Source: Cryptomeria japonica (lineage: Eukaryota > Streptophyta > Pinopsida > Cupressales > Cupressaceae). From it: DNA of 64,000 bases. This document shows, one piece after another, positions 1 through 11,272 of this stretch (position 1 is its first letter; every line of letters begins with the position of its first letter). The translations under genes and the position numbers were made by a program. A model generated the notes under the pieces. It ran no database searches. It saw only the letters and a list, made by a program, of their open reading frames with translations, and was not told the origin of the DNA. The stretch covers positions 528,112,291 through 528,176,290 of the forward strand of contig NC_081409.1 of NCBI RefSeq assembly GCF_030272615.1, in the 5' to 3' direction.

Positions 1-234
1 GTCTCAATCTCACTGTGGTTTTTCCCTTTCCAGGTTTCCACACAAAAAATTCGGTGTTATGGTTTTATGCTTGTTTTCTTTCAGCTTTTGCACTTTGCTT
101 TTATTCATTTGCATCTAGTGGTTTAAGAATCAGGTTAAGAAAGTTGCTAATTACAGAACACTAATTCAACCTTGTCCTCCCCCCCCCTCTCTCCCCCCCT
201 CCTCTCCCCCCCTCAATGTTCATTGATTCCAACA
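1..234 (+). mobile_element. 3' end of a Copia-type LTR (solo or truncated)
   Basis: The stretch ends in a C-rich run followed by TTGATTCCAACA, the typical terminus of plant Copia LTRs. It shares its closing 200 bp with the LTRs ending at 56277 and 63505 and the solo LTR ending at 57924, including a GTGGTTTTTCCC segment, a GGTGTTATGG segment and 'agaacactgattcaacc'. No initiator-Met primer site follows position 234, so this is either a 3' LTR or a solo LTR; its start lies outside the window. Confidence 0.7.
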
Positions 235-1996
235 ATATTGAGATGGATGGAATGGGTTTATGTGGGACAAGATTTTGGCATAGTAAGCATGCAATGGATA
301 GATTTGTTGCTCAAGGTAGCAATATAACAATACTCAAAAGGTGGATGATTTGTGAAGAGTGGAGACTCCAATTTATAGATTGGAGTGGCCCAAAATGGAG
401 GGTCAAGATCAAAGATGAATGGAGGGCTAGGATTGAAACTGAAAGAAGGTGGGAGAAGATTGAGAGGAAAAAGTGGGAGATCCAAGAGATTTGCCATAAA
501 GGCATTTCTTGTCTCTACACTTCTCAAGTACATGGGGAAGAGTTCCCTAAATACCTTGGGAAGAGAAGAAGGAATATGAGGAATTAAAAATTTTAAGATA
601 ATAGAATGTGTGGCGAGAATAAATGGATGAAGGAATTAAAAATTTCTTGGGAAGAGGGGGCATGGGGAGATTCAAGGAATTTGAAATTCCTTGGAAGAGC
701 CAAAGTTGGTGCATTTAAGGTTTGGAAGGTGAGATGGTAAAGCCATTTATGGTAAAGAGTTGACCCATCCCTAGTCCGGGTGATTAGGGATGTGCAAATG
801 ATTAGGGAGACTGAATAGGTGGCTTAATGAGAGATTAGGAATGCAAGTGGGAGAATTAGGAGGATGGGAAATGAGGAGAGAGAATGAGTGGAGAAATATA
901 AAATTGAAGGAAATGATATGCATGACTAGGGTAAATTAATTAGGCTAGATGATAGGATTAAGAAGGATGATTTGTAGGAATCGGGGGGTTAGTCAATTAA
1001 TTAATATTAATTAACTAAGCAGGGGTTTAGAAGAAATAATGGAGGTTTATTTGATTTTAGAAGAATAAGGAATAAAATTTTGATAAATTAATTATAAAGG
1101 CTATAGTGATAAAATTAATTAAATTTGATTTAGTTAGTTTTAAGAGGAAGATGACTAACACAATTAATTTGATTAATTATGTGGAAAAGACTAAATTTAA
1201 TTAATTTTAGGCATCTACAGGAATTAGCAAAATCACAAGAAAGTGCAAGCCCTTATTGGCCACTCATGTCTAGGGCTAGTAGATAACAACCCCCACAATT
1301 GCTATGATATGTGATAGGGAGAGTTTTGGGCTTCCTTTCCAAAGGGAAAGAGATGGTGCACCAAAAGTACCTATAAAACAAAGTCATGCCATTGTTATTA
1401 TTTGAATCATAAGAAAAATAAATTTAAACTTAAATTAAAATTATATATGTATATAGTTTAAGTGTAATATTGTATTATAAATTGTATATCAAAATTAAAT
1501 ATATTTATTTATTAATGTATAAATTATATTTTAATTATATAATGTAAATTATTAAATATATTTTAAAAATATTATTATATTGATAAATAAGAGATCACAA
1601 TAATAAATTATATTTTAATTTTTATAATATAAATTATTAAATATATTTTAAAAGTATTATTATATTGATAAATAAGATTTTTAATAGCAAGTCAAGTTAT
1701 GATTTTACATAGCAATATCATAACATTAATATAAAAGTATATATTTTTATATTAGATACATTAAATATTTAATGCATATATTTATTATTTAATTAAATAG
1801 TTTTTAAATTCTATTGTCAAATTTAAATATAATGTATAATTAATTTATAATATCTTTCAAGATGATATTATATACATTGTTTTATTAAAAGAAGCAAACT
1901 CAAACAAAAAGAAGAATAAAGCAATTTGGATGAAAATTATTTATATATTAAAAAGAAGTTTTTAAAAATTGGAAAACTCGTATGAATTGAAAAAAA
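235..1996. other. AT-rich intergenic DNA, no gene seen
   Basis: No coding frame with recognisable domains is visible. The first 700 bp are purine-rich on the plus strand (many GGAGA, GGAAG runs), which produces meaningless open frames on both strands. From about 950 the sequence becomes very AT-rich with repeated TTAATTAA-like words. It is probably old decayed repeat DNA. Confidence 0.5.
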
Positions 1997-2461
1997 TAGG
2001 GGAAAGGACCCAGTAGTTGTGCACCCTAACTTCGCGCTTCTCAAAATCCTACATGGAAATTTCAAATCACTCCGATTTTTTTACAGCAGCTTACTTGGCA
2101 AGTCCCCTGCTTATAACTAAGGTTTCAGGGCCACATCATCAAATATGATGCCACATCAGCATGCTTTTTGCCAAGGTGTCCAAAACAGCCCCAAAAAAAA
2201 GTGAGACCAATAGGCGTGCAAAAGAGACCCCAATAGTTGTGCAGCTGACATGGCATCACCTGATTGGTTACTTTTTACAATATTAGTACATTTCTTAACA
2301 ACTATTGGTACATTTCCTAACAACTGTTGGTACATTTCCTAACAAAAATTGATATTTTTTGTTTCAAACAATAGGTTTTATTTGTTCAATTTTTGGAACC
2401 AAAGGTATCAACAACCCTCACAACAATTGGTACATGCTCAACTACTGGGTCCTTTCCCCTA
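1997..2461. mobile_element. Short non-autonomous TIR transposon (MITE-like, TA target)
   Basis: The ends are inverted copies: TAGGGGAAAGGACCCAGTAG on the left and CTACTGGGTCCTTTCCCCTA on the right. About 465 bp lie between the flanking TA dinucleotides. No coding capacity is visible. The interior has an imperfect tandem unit, 'aacaactattggtacatttcct'. The GGGGAA terminus with TA is shared with ends at 3882, 9768, 27905 and 28578, so the family is probably mobilised by a Tc1/mariner-pogo type transposase such as the relic at 23.3-25.8 kb (inference). Confidence 0.75.
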
Positions 2462-2839
2462 GGTAAAAAAATTAATTCATCGATAAATAAAAGAAAGTTC
2501 ATTAGGGAAAAATGAAAATATAAAGGACATGTGCAGCTCATGAATAAAATAAAACAATACGGCTAACAAATATAATGCAAGGAGTGGATGATAAAATATA
2601 GGCTAGAGGTCAAAGGTGAGATATCCCGCGAGTGGGTAGGAATTGAGGCACTTGTATTTGTTGCAAAAAGCATTTAGTTTTGCAGGGACAAAAAATGAAC
2701 GGGTAAGATCGATTGGATGGTATAGAAGAAGTGGAGCCGTTGATCAACAAAGTTAGTTTGTGCAACTCAAATAAAAGAACGCCTTCACTCCAATAATAAA
2801 AAATAAACTTTAATAAAAATTAATTAAATTATAAATAAA

Positions 2840-3480
2840 TATTAAATCAAAATCCTAACACTTGTTATGCTTTTTGCAGACAATTGTCAAATAGAAGAGA
2901 TTAGTAATTTTGTAATACTAACTTTAATTGAATCCTAACCCTAATTAAGTTGTAATCTTAATTGAATCCTAACTGTAATACTAATTTAATGTTAATTATA
3001 AATTTATTTGAATCCCAAATTTAACGCATAATAATCCCTAACCTAAATTGAACACTAATCATAACCCTTACCTAACCCATTTTAACTCTAATAAAAGTCT
3101 TGTCTCTAATTCCAATTATAACTCTCCAAATTGAAATTGTATTCCTAACCTCTTTGAATCCTAATCATAATTTAACCCTAACCCTAAATCAAAAGTTTTT
3201 CTAAGCTTAATTGATCCTTAACCTTAACTCCAATTTAACTTTATACCTAACCCTTACCCTAACCATGTTTGAACTATAACCATAGTTTGATCTTGACTCA
3301 AAAATTTATTTTATAATTTTAATTAAACACTAATTGAATCATACGCCTAACCCTAATTGAACTATACTCCTAATTGAACTCTAACCCTAAGCTAACTGAG
3401 CATAAATCTAACCTTAATTGAACTATAATCCTAACCCTAACTATAATTAAACCTAACTATAATTATAATTGACATATAAT
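2840..3480. repeat. Degenerate CCCTAA-rich (telomere-like) tract
   Basis: Over about 640 bp the plus strand repeats AACCCTAA, CCTAACC and TTGAATCC words in an irregular order, with the best local match to plant telomere repeats near 3175-3190. It is too diverged to be a functional telomere. It may be an interstitial telomeric remnant or simply a satellite of similar composition. Confidence 0.5.
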
Positions 3481-3881
3481 TATAATGAATGTATTTAGTA
3501 ATCTTTGTATTTAGTAATATTATCTAGAGAATATATTATTTATTATTCAATTAATATTAGTCCTTCACTCACTTGTTATGGTAGTTATCTTGTAATGACA
3601 AAATATTTTCAACTAGTTTCAATAATAAAGGCAAAATTAAAAAAATCATGCATCTTAACTATTTAAAAATTAAAATAAATCAAAACAAGAAATTCATAGT
3701 TCTAATTAGTAGAAAAACAATTGAATAATAACAAATTAACAAAAATTGATTACAACCAATTGCAATAATACTAACCTAACAACAAGTACTAGTACTAATA
3801 AGAAATAGGGCTCACATTATTCATATGTCCTTGTCCATCAAGTTTTCTTATATTTTTCTCCTCTTGGACTCTACAATGCAC

Positions 3882-4130
3882 TAGGGGAAGAGTACCAATA
3901 GCTGCCATCTTATCGTCATAGTGACCCCCCAATAGCCGTCATAGTGAAAACACCATTAATAAATTTGTTTTGTACCAATAGCCAATCATTTTTGTAATTT
4001 TTTGTTCATAATTGGCCCATTTGTGCACCACTATTGAGACATTTGTTCACAAATATTGACGATTTTAAATCGCATGCGACAGCAACCAAAAAAATTTCTA
4101 AATCCGATAATGATCGTTTGCTACCATAAA
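3882..4130 (+). mobile_element. One end of a TA-flanked TIR transposon (partner not adjacent)
   Basis: TAGGGGAAGAGTACCAATAG at 3882 is an exact inverted match to the end at 27886-27905. About 200 bp downstream are loosely similar to the inner side of that end ('accccccaa', 'gttcacaaat'). I see no inverted partner close by, so this is a truncated element or the distal end of a much larger rearranged unit. Confidence 0.55.
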
Positions 4131-4149
4131 CTCCCTCATTTCCATTGAT

Positions 4150-4768
4150 AAACTCCTCCTACAACAAATCTTATAACAAAATCATTGCAAAATTACTTTT
4201 AGACTTGAACGACCTTTATAACATTGCACACATATAAAGTTCCACAAAAAAAGCACGATAAAGCACCATGCACTGCTGAGCAAGTGTCAACATACGAACG
4301 GAAGATTTACCTTGCACCAAACGAACCACACACAATCGCACTAATGGACAAAGAGGATTCGTACAAAAAGCCTGGAATATTATGGATTTTGAATCAGACA
4401 TTTCTGAACCCAAGATCCCAGTTGGACGAGGGCGAGTGGCCAGGATTAAAGTTGTAAAAGCGAATTAATGGCAGACGAAACGCAGGTTGATCTTTCTTGC
4501 AGTCATTTTTTATTTGCATCTCTGAAAGTTGTGTTTAACGCTGTGAAGAATAACAGGTCAAATAATGAAAACGATAGCAGTTGTATAAAGTAGGGTTTTG
4601 TTGGAAAGAGCGAGGATAAATATGGAGTTGCTTTTCTGTTTTGTTAGGGAAATCCGTTTGCAGTTGAAGAAACGGAATGAGTTGCTCAACTCCACGCACG
4701 ATCCGTAGCCGCCAGCGATCCCATGATCGCAATGCGCCCTACACCAAAAACTCCCGCCTTTCTTCCAG
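4150..4768 (+). promoter_or_regulatory. Probable promoter and 5' UTR exon of the CCHC zinc-knuckle gene
   Basis: The region contains ACATATAAAG near 4229, a candidate TATA box, and TCTTCCAGgttttg at about 4768, a candidate splice donor. A matching acceptor, TTCAATCAG, ends at 6750 only a few bases before the ATG at 6754. This would make a non-coding first exon and a roughly 2-kb intron. The first 370 bp are homologous to 9370-9767, where the TATA-like word is CATATAAAAG. Transcription start and splicing are inferred, not observed. Confidence 0.4.
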
Positions 4769-6753
4769 GTTTTGTTTCTCCTTTTCTTTTCTGTCTTCTC
4801 AGGAGATCTTAGATTCCACACAATTATAATTTATATAGCTCAAGTATTTGCATTTTGCGCATAAGTTAGTGGGTAGCTATTTTCGCCACCAGCTTTGAGA
4901 ATTCCATGTGGTTGCCATTCTGTTGTCCACTCACACTTTGGAATCGATCAGTAATTTGAGAAGATAACTTAACACTAGTTTGAGTATATTTAATCAAGGA
5001 TATTTTTGCAGAGCCCCTCCCTTGCTAATTTTTCTTCTAAATCATCCCTATCAATGTTATCTTTCGCTCTTGCTAATTTTTCCTCTTTATCATCCGTATC
5101 AGTGTTATCTTTTGCCTCATTTGAAAGATTTGATGACCTACAGAATATACCAAGGGTTTTGCCATAACATTTCGCTGCTCTTTTCGCAAATGAGGGATGT
5201 CAAATGCGTATTAATTCTATAGCTTTACCATTATTATTGGAAATTGTCTTTCGAATACGGATGTTATCGGAAATCTTCTTTTATATAATCTTTCTAAAAT
5301 TTTGATTATATTCTAAGAAAAATATCCGAAATATCTTTAAGGGTCATTTGTCTTCCTTTAATTTATTGTCATTTATACAACTTTATTCCCATTGATGCAG
5401 AGAGCAAGGTTTCTAAAGAGCTGTCCTTCGAAGGCTAGTTGGAGTTCTTAAACAAAGAGTAGCAGGCTATAAAAAGCCTGAAGCTTTTGGGAGACCAGTA
5501 GCTTGTCTTGGTCTGGTCTGGTCTGGTCTTGTATGTGTTTCTTTATGTGTTGGTTTCTGCTCTGCTTAGTAGTTTTTTTGCTTTCTCCTGTTTTATCTCT
5601 TGTGATAGGTTCGGACCCTTCCCACTTTCTAATCAAAACTTTACGGTTTATATCCATCACAAATTTAGAGCTTGGTTATGTTTCAAACAATTATAGTTAG
5701 GAGAAGTGTTGATTTTAAACTTTTTGGTGTGAGGAAATTGAAGGCATTTAAAATATAGAAGAGAATAATGGTCTACAGATCATCAACAATAATAGACAGA
5801 CAAATTTAGAAGTCTCTCCAAAATGTCCATTTGATGATCATTGATGGCAAATGGTGATTTATACAAATTGATTCAAAAATGAATTATATAATAATTAATT
5901 AGATATAATGTTTTTTTCTTTTTTATGTAGTTTTTTATTTGGATGATGATGGATTGTAGAATATGATCAGAAATATTTATGTTAAAAACTCTCACAAAAT
6001 TGAATCCAAAAATAGCAATTGTCAATAATATAGATTCTATAAATGTAATGTCATTGATTACTATTAACTTAATCAGGGCAATGGAAGACAGATTATTATT
6101 AATTTCCTCTTTATCATCCATCCAGTGTTACCGTGGCCTCATTCCAAAGATTTTGCTTGACCTGCGTAGCCGACCAACACAATATATCAAGGGTTTTGTC
6201 ATATAGCATTTTGCTTTTCCTCCTACAAATGATGCCGAATGTCTATCAATCTCAGCATACCACTATCCACTTTAATACTTGATGATGTCTTAGACAATCA
6301 TATTTAGGAGAGAGAAACTCACTGTAAAGCCTTTGATATGACAAAACTTCAAAATTCAAAGGTTCACACTTTAGGAGTTTGAGGGTTCTTATTACCAGGA
6401 TAACGTTACAAATAGGTACTCACCATAACAAGGTCTATCGGTGGTTTTCTTTTTCTAATTTCTGTTTCATCCAATAGAATGTAGGCCATCTTACAATTAT
6501 AGTTAATTGTATACATCGTTTTGTCCGTTTTTATTTTCAATTTAAGCAGTGGGTACAATTCCACTGAAGTCCTAAATTACTTTGTCAGATTTGTTGTTTA
6601 AATCTGTTTTCCTTGAATTCATCAAGCAATTTTAGTTTATTCATTTTGAGACCGTATACTTCAAATGTGAGTCAGCCTGAACTTGTAAAAAGTTGTCAAG
6701 TATATAATGGCTGTTTTTTCGATGTTGAATGTATATCCTCTTCAATCAGGACT

Positions 6754-7450
6754 ATGGACGACTTATGCAAGAATTGCAAGCGGCCAGGACATTTTGCTCG
6801 AGAATGCCCAAATGCCCCAGTGTGCAATAATTGTGGTCTTCCTGGGTAGGCAAATATTTTCTTATTTACTTTTTTTCATTGTTAGGGTTACTCGTGCTGT
6901 TGAAACTCAATTAATGTAATCTTATCTTCTGATTTTCTCTAGGCATGTTGCATCTGAGTGCACTACAAAGTCCCTCTGTTGGAATTGCAGAGAGCCTGGG
7001 CATAACGCAGTTCATTGCACTAATGATCCAATATGCCACACTTGTGGCAAAGTGGGTCACTTTGCTAGAGACTGCACATCTCCAATCCTCCCACCTGGAG
7101 AAATGAAGCTTTGCAATAATTGCTACAAAAAGGGGCATATAGCCGCAGAGTGTACAAATGAGAAGGCATGCGGTAGATGTCGTAAAACTGGACATTTGGC
7201 ACGTGACTGTATCAGCAGTCCTGTTTGTAACCTCTGCAATGTTTTCGGTCATGTGGCTATACTGTGCCCAAAGGCTCACATGATAGATGAGAGAAGATCC
7301 TCAACATTCATTAACATCATTTGCAGGTCATGCAACCAACCAGGTCATACGAGTAGAGACTGCACAAACATTATCATCTGTCATTACTGTGGTGGCCGTG
7401 GACATTTGGCATACGAATGTCCATCTGATAGTGTAAGGACACATGACTAA
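6754..7450 (+). CDS. CCHC zinc-knuckle protein, GIS2/CNBP-like, two coding exons
   Basis: Exon 6754-6845 and exon 6943-7450 join across a GT-AG intron (6846-6942); the join restores CCT-GGG-CAT, i.e. the PGH of knuckle 2. The product is about 199 aa and consists of nine CX2CX4HX4C knuckles, starting with CKNCKRPGHFAREC and ending with CHYCGGRGHLAYEC, with a KAHMIDERRSS linker before the last two. This is the arrangement of plant GIS2-like / cellular nucleic acid-binding protein homologues, which bind single-stranded RNA or DNA and act in translation or RNA metabolism. Family members usually have an SR/RD-rich N-terminus before the first knuckle. It is absent here unless supplied by an unseen exon; the open frame extends upstream to 6613 without resembling it. 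The start at 6754 is chosen because it follows a good acceptor. All knuckles are intact and there are no stops, so the gene is probably functional and is the only convincing host gene here. Confidence 0.85.
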
Positions 7451-9369
7451 CGTAGGCGTTGACGTTGTACTTTCTCCATCAATTAATCTGTTGCCGTGGC
7501 CAACTTCATCATTTTACAGTTAGGTAGATTCAACAACTTTACAGTCCCACTTTCTGTTGAAACTCTGTAATGCTGTATACTTAATCCCAATATTTTTATT
7601 CTCTGTATAACTTTCATCGATATGTTTTGCTTAGTCAGATGCAAATCCTTTTATTTTAAATATAAAGGTAAACAACTATATTAAAAAGGTTTATGGCATG
7701 TCAATTTAATAATTCAAAGAGATTATTGTCACAGTCATGTGCATATTTCTGGATTCAATTATGTAGAACTTGTTTTGCATCAGTCGATTGGATGATAGAT
7801 CATGCAGCGCGACTTGAAATGTTAATGCAAAACAAGTTCTTCACAGTTGAATCCAGAAGCATACACATGAAATTTAGAACTCTCAAATCAATTTCTTTAT
7901 CATAAAAACTGTTAACAAGAATGGTTCTGAAGAAACTGTGTAAAGTGAAAAGAGGGATTGCAAACTTAAGACCTAAAAAGGAGGAGAATAGGGGAGTGGA
8001 CCAGAGAACAAGGTTAGAGGGTGAGTATTAAAACTGTTTTAAAGATTTAAAATTTTGAGGTATTAACAAATTTTTATATTATTTTATCGGGTTCACTTTT
8101 TTGAAAAAGAGATCTACTTTGTAAATTTTGTGGTTAGTTATATTAATTGTATTTTGTGCATCATGTTTAATTGTACTAGTCTTGTGAGAATGGATCATCA
8201 TAAGAAACATACAAATGGTAAAGGGAACATCATAAGACACATACAAATAGTAAAGTCTCTTGACAATAAAATATAGTTAACACAATTGTATGTGTGCGCT
8301 CAAAATGTGTCTGCAAATTTGAATGGTTTGAATTTATAACTGAAAAAAAATAAAAAATGATTTGAACTTACAATTGAAAAAGAAAAAGAAAATAATGATT
8401 TCATCTTAGGTGGAATTGAAAAAACATTTCAATTTATAATTGAAAAGGAAGTTGTAACAAATGAAAAAAAACAAGAATTGCATGAAGATGTTAAAGAAAT
8501 AAAAAATTATAGATATCGTAACCATTACATAAATTTATATTGATCTATTAGGTTGCATTTGATTGGATGCTTCTAATGTAGTTGAGTTTCATTGGCTAAT
8601 AGGAAGAAGTTATGATCAATGTATTTAACATTGTAGAATTAGTGAATAGATTTAAATTTGCTTTATATTAAGGTTGTAGAATTAGTGGATGGATTTGAAC
8701 TAATGAGTGGATTTAAATTTCTTTGTACATTATGGATAGTTTTGAAATCTGTTATTAGTAATTGGTTTTATTATTATTTTTAAAGATAGGTCTAACAATC
8801 TTTTCTAATTGTTATAGGAATTGTTTGAACTAAATAGATTTATATTTGGTCATGGTGATACTACAAATTATTGCTATAAGGTTGATATCTATCTTTTTGA
8901 TGAGATAGTTGACATTTAATCTTGTCCTATAAAATGTTCATGACTATTGATAGGACATGTGTTAGTCGCATTTAATATGAACCTTTTTCATATTTATAAA
9001 AAAATGGGAGAAACAACGTTTCAAACATTTATAGATCCAAACCATATGATTAATGTCATATCACTAATTTGATAAAATTCCATACCTTTTCTTATTAAAT
9101 TCCATTCAAATGTAATATGTTCAATAAACAATTTAAAACCAAACATCCATTAGATCTTTTCTATTAATTAATACTTTATATTATAAATTATTAAGAAAAA
9201 TAAAAATTATATTATAAATAAAGCTCTTATAAAAAATAGATCCACATTATCTATAAGAACTTACTATTGAACCTTCTCCCTTAAGCTTTTAGAATAAAAG
9301 ATGTTTAACATTTATAATAGAAAAAAAAAATCTATATAATAATATTCATTTAATACTACTTCATTTCAA
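7451..9369. other. AT-rich 3' flank and intergenic DNA
   Basis: The region downstream of the zinc-knuckle gene contains a strong foldback (listed separately at 7736-7869) and a short direct duplication of 'catcataaga-acatacaaat' near 8198-8250. Otherwise it is AT-rich with no recognisable coding frame. Confidence 0.5.
7736..7869. repeat. Near-perfect 45-bp foldback (miRNA-like or foldback MITE)
   Basis: Arm 7736-7780 pairs with arm 7825-7869; by eye 39 of 45 positions are complementary, with some of the remainder G:U, and a 44-nt loop. The best paired block carries TTCTGGATTCAA and GAACTTGTTTTGCAT. It lies 290 bp downstream of the zinc-knuckle stop codon. It has the size and shape of a plant miRNA precursor but could equally be a foldback transposon relic; I do not recognise a known miRNA. 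Confidence 0.65.
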
Positions 9370-9767
9370 CAACAAACTCTTTGTCAAACAAATCTTATAA
9401 CAAGATTGTTGCTAAATTTACTTTTGTACTTTGGATATCATTATACACTTCACATATTACAAAAACTACCACTAAATTAGGAAGTATGAAACTTCACCTA
9501 AATATCATTGTACACTTTGCATATAAAAGTTTCATAGTAAAGCCCTATGCACTTTAATGCAAGGCCCACGAAAAGTAACCATAGAAACGAAAGTAGGAGA
9601 CAAAAGCGATAGGCTAGGTATATCCAAAGAAGCTGGAATATTTGTTTGAATCAAACAATCCTGAACTGCAGATCCCAGGTGGGTGAGGGCGTTTGGCAAC
9701 AATTTAAGTTGGTAAAGCGAAGTAAAAGCAACGCGGGTGCAGTCCTTTTTCAAAGAAACATGTAGAC
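9370..9767 (+). repeat. Diverged copy of the zinc-knuckle gene promoter region, truncated
   Basis: The segment repeats, in the same orientation, the landmarks of 4150-4520: 'aaatcttataacaa', a TATA-like CATATAAAAG, 'aagcctggaatat'-like and 'gatcccag-tgg-gagggcg' words, then 'tgcagtc'. The similarity stops at about 9767, exactly where the AGGGGAAG transposon end begins. This looks like a partial tandem duplication of the gene's 5' region, cut by transposon insertion. Confidence 0.6.
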
Positions 9768-10394
9768 AGGGGAAGATCACTAGTAGTCGTCATAGCTAAC
9801 TTCGCACACCCACAGATCCTAAACGGTACATTGGATTTTTCTTTTTTTTTTTGGGTTGTCTTCGTATGCGACTTAACTGCTTAAACCTATTGATCTGGCT
9901 TCTAGGTAGTAACGATACAATTTCTACGGGTCGCTCTGCATCGAAAGGTCAAAAAGTGGTCATTTCAAAGTGTCGCCCGATACTTGACCTCTTTTGTGCC
10001 AATAACCGCACATGAAAAGGCCACTATCCATTTATAAAATACCTAAAAACTAATATGTTTTTCACCATTTTATAAATTAACCTAAATAGTTTATGCTATG
10101 CATATTATTAAAAAAACATTGAATATTAAAATGTTTAAAATGGGCGGTCAAAAAAATTGTTGACCACCCATAACCCCCTTGTCGCGTATGCATTATGGGT
10201 CCACGTGGCACAAACTCCCGCTATGTTTTTGCCCTTAATAATTAGGGAAATGAAGATTTTTTGTGGCATTTTCTTAAGTCGTTGCTGTTTGTCCTCCATT
10301 TCTCCTCTGCAACCCTTAGCCGGCCTCCTCTGCAACCATTTCGTTGGCTCTTCTGTGCTCCCAGGTAACAATCACACTCTTCCTCCTTGTATAT

Positions 10395-11272
10395 TGGATG
10401 TCCAATGATGGTTTTTCTCCTTCGCGGCTGCATTATGCTTTGTATATTGATGATTTCTTTGTATGTGGTTTAGGGTTTCATTTCAATGCTCTGTTACAGT
10501 TTAATAATGACGAAATCCTCACAGAGAATGGCAAAGATTGAATATCTCTTCATTTTCTTCGAAACCCCTTCATTATTTTTCATTTTATTTTATGGTTGCA
10601 CTGTTAAATGGTGTTTCTCTATTTATAATGCCGAAATCCTCACAGAGAATGGCAAAACAATTGAATCTCTTTGTTTTCTTTGAAACCCCTTCATTATTTT
10701 TCATTTCATTTTATGGTTGCGCTATTAAATGGTGTTTCTATGTTTATAATGCTGAAATCCTCATAGAGAATGGCAAAACAATTGATTATCTCTTCATTTT
10801 CTTCGAAACCCCCTCATTATTTATCATTTCATTTCATGGGTGCATTGTTAAATGGTGTCTCTCTGTTTGTAATGCCAAAATCATTATAGTGAATGCAAAA
10901 AAAATTGATTATTGTTCATAATTGTTCGAAAACCCTTCATTATTTATCATTTCATTTTATGGGTGCGCTGTTAAATGGCGTCTCTTTGTTTATAATGCCA
11001 AAATAATTACAGTGAATGCAAAACAAATGATTATTGTTCATAATTGTTCGAAATCCCTTCATTATTTATCATTTCATTTTATGGGTGCGCTGTTAAATGG
11101 TGTCTCTCCGTTTATAATGTCAAAATCATTACAGAGAATGCAAACAAACATTGATTACTGTTCATAATTATTCGAAACCCCTTCATTATTTATCATTACA
11201 ATAATGTGTATGCCTGATACTGGCTATAAGGTTGTTGTCCTCATATATATACTCCTATATATATATATATAT
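10395..11272 (+). repeat. Left inverted arm with a ~122-bp tandem repeat (about 6 units)
   Basis: Unit starts recognisable by 'aaatcctcacagagaatg' or a variant occur at 10512, 10633, 10754, 10877, 11000 and 11122, giving periods of 121-123 bp. Each unit also carries 'cgaaaccccttcatta' and 'atggttgc...ttaaatggtg'. The open frames across it are a by-product of the periodicity. The right arm (26640-26990, inverted) has only about two units. The arm continues after the LTR insertion at 19895. Confidence 0.75.

Noticed and set aside
216-587. 123-codon open frame rich in Trp, Arg and Glu
   Set aside because: It begins inside the Copia LTR terminus and lies in purine-rich DNA that is open on both strands; no domain is recognisable.
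4224-4821. Short open frames on both strands upstream of the zinc-knuckle gene
   Set aside because: None shows the SR/RD-rich text expected for a GIS2-like N-terminus; treated as 5' UTR/promoter.
10538-11167. Two open frames with repeated FETPSLF...FYGC units
   Set aside because: They are the translation of the 122-bp tandem repeat and have no counterpart as a gene in the other arm.
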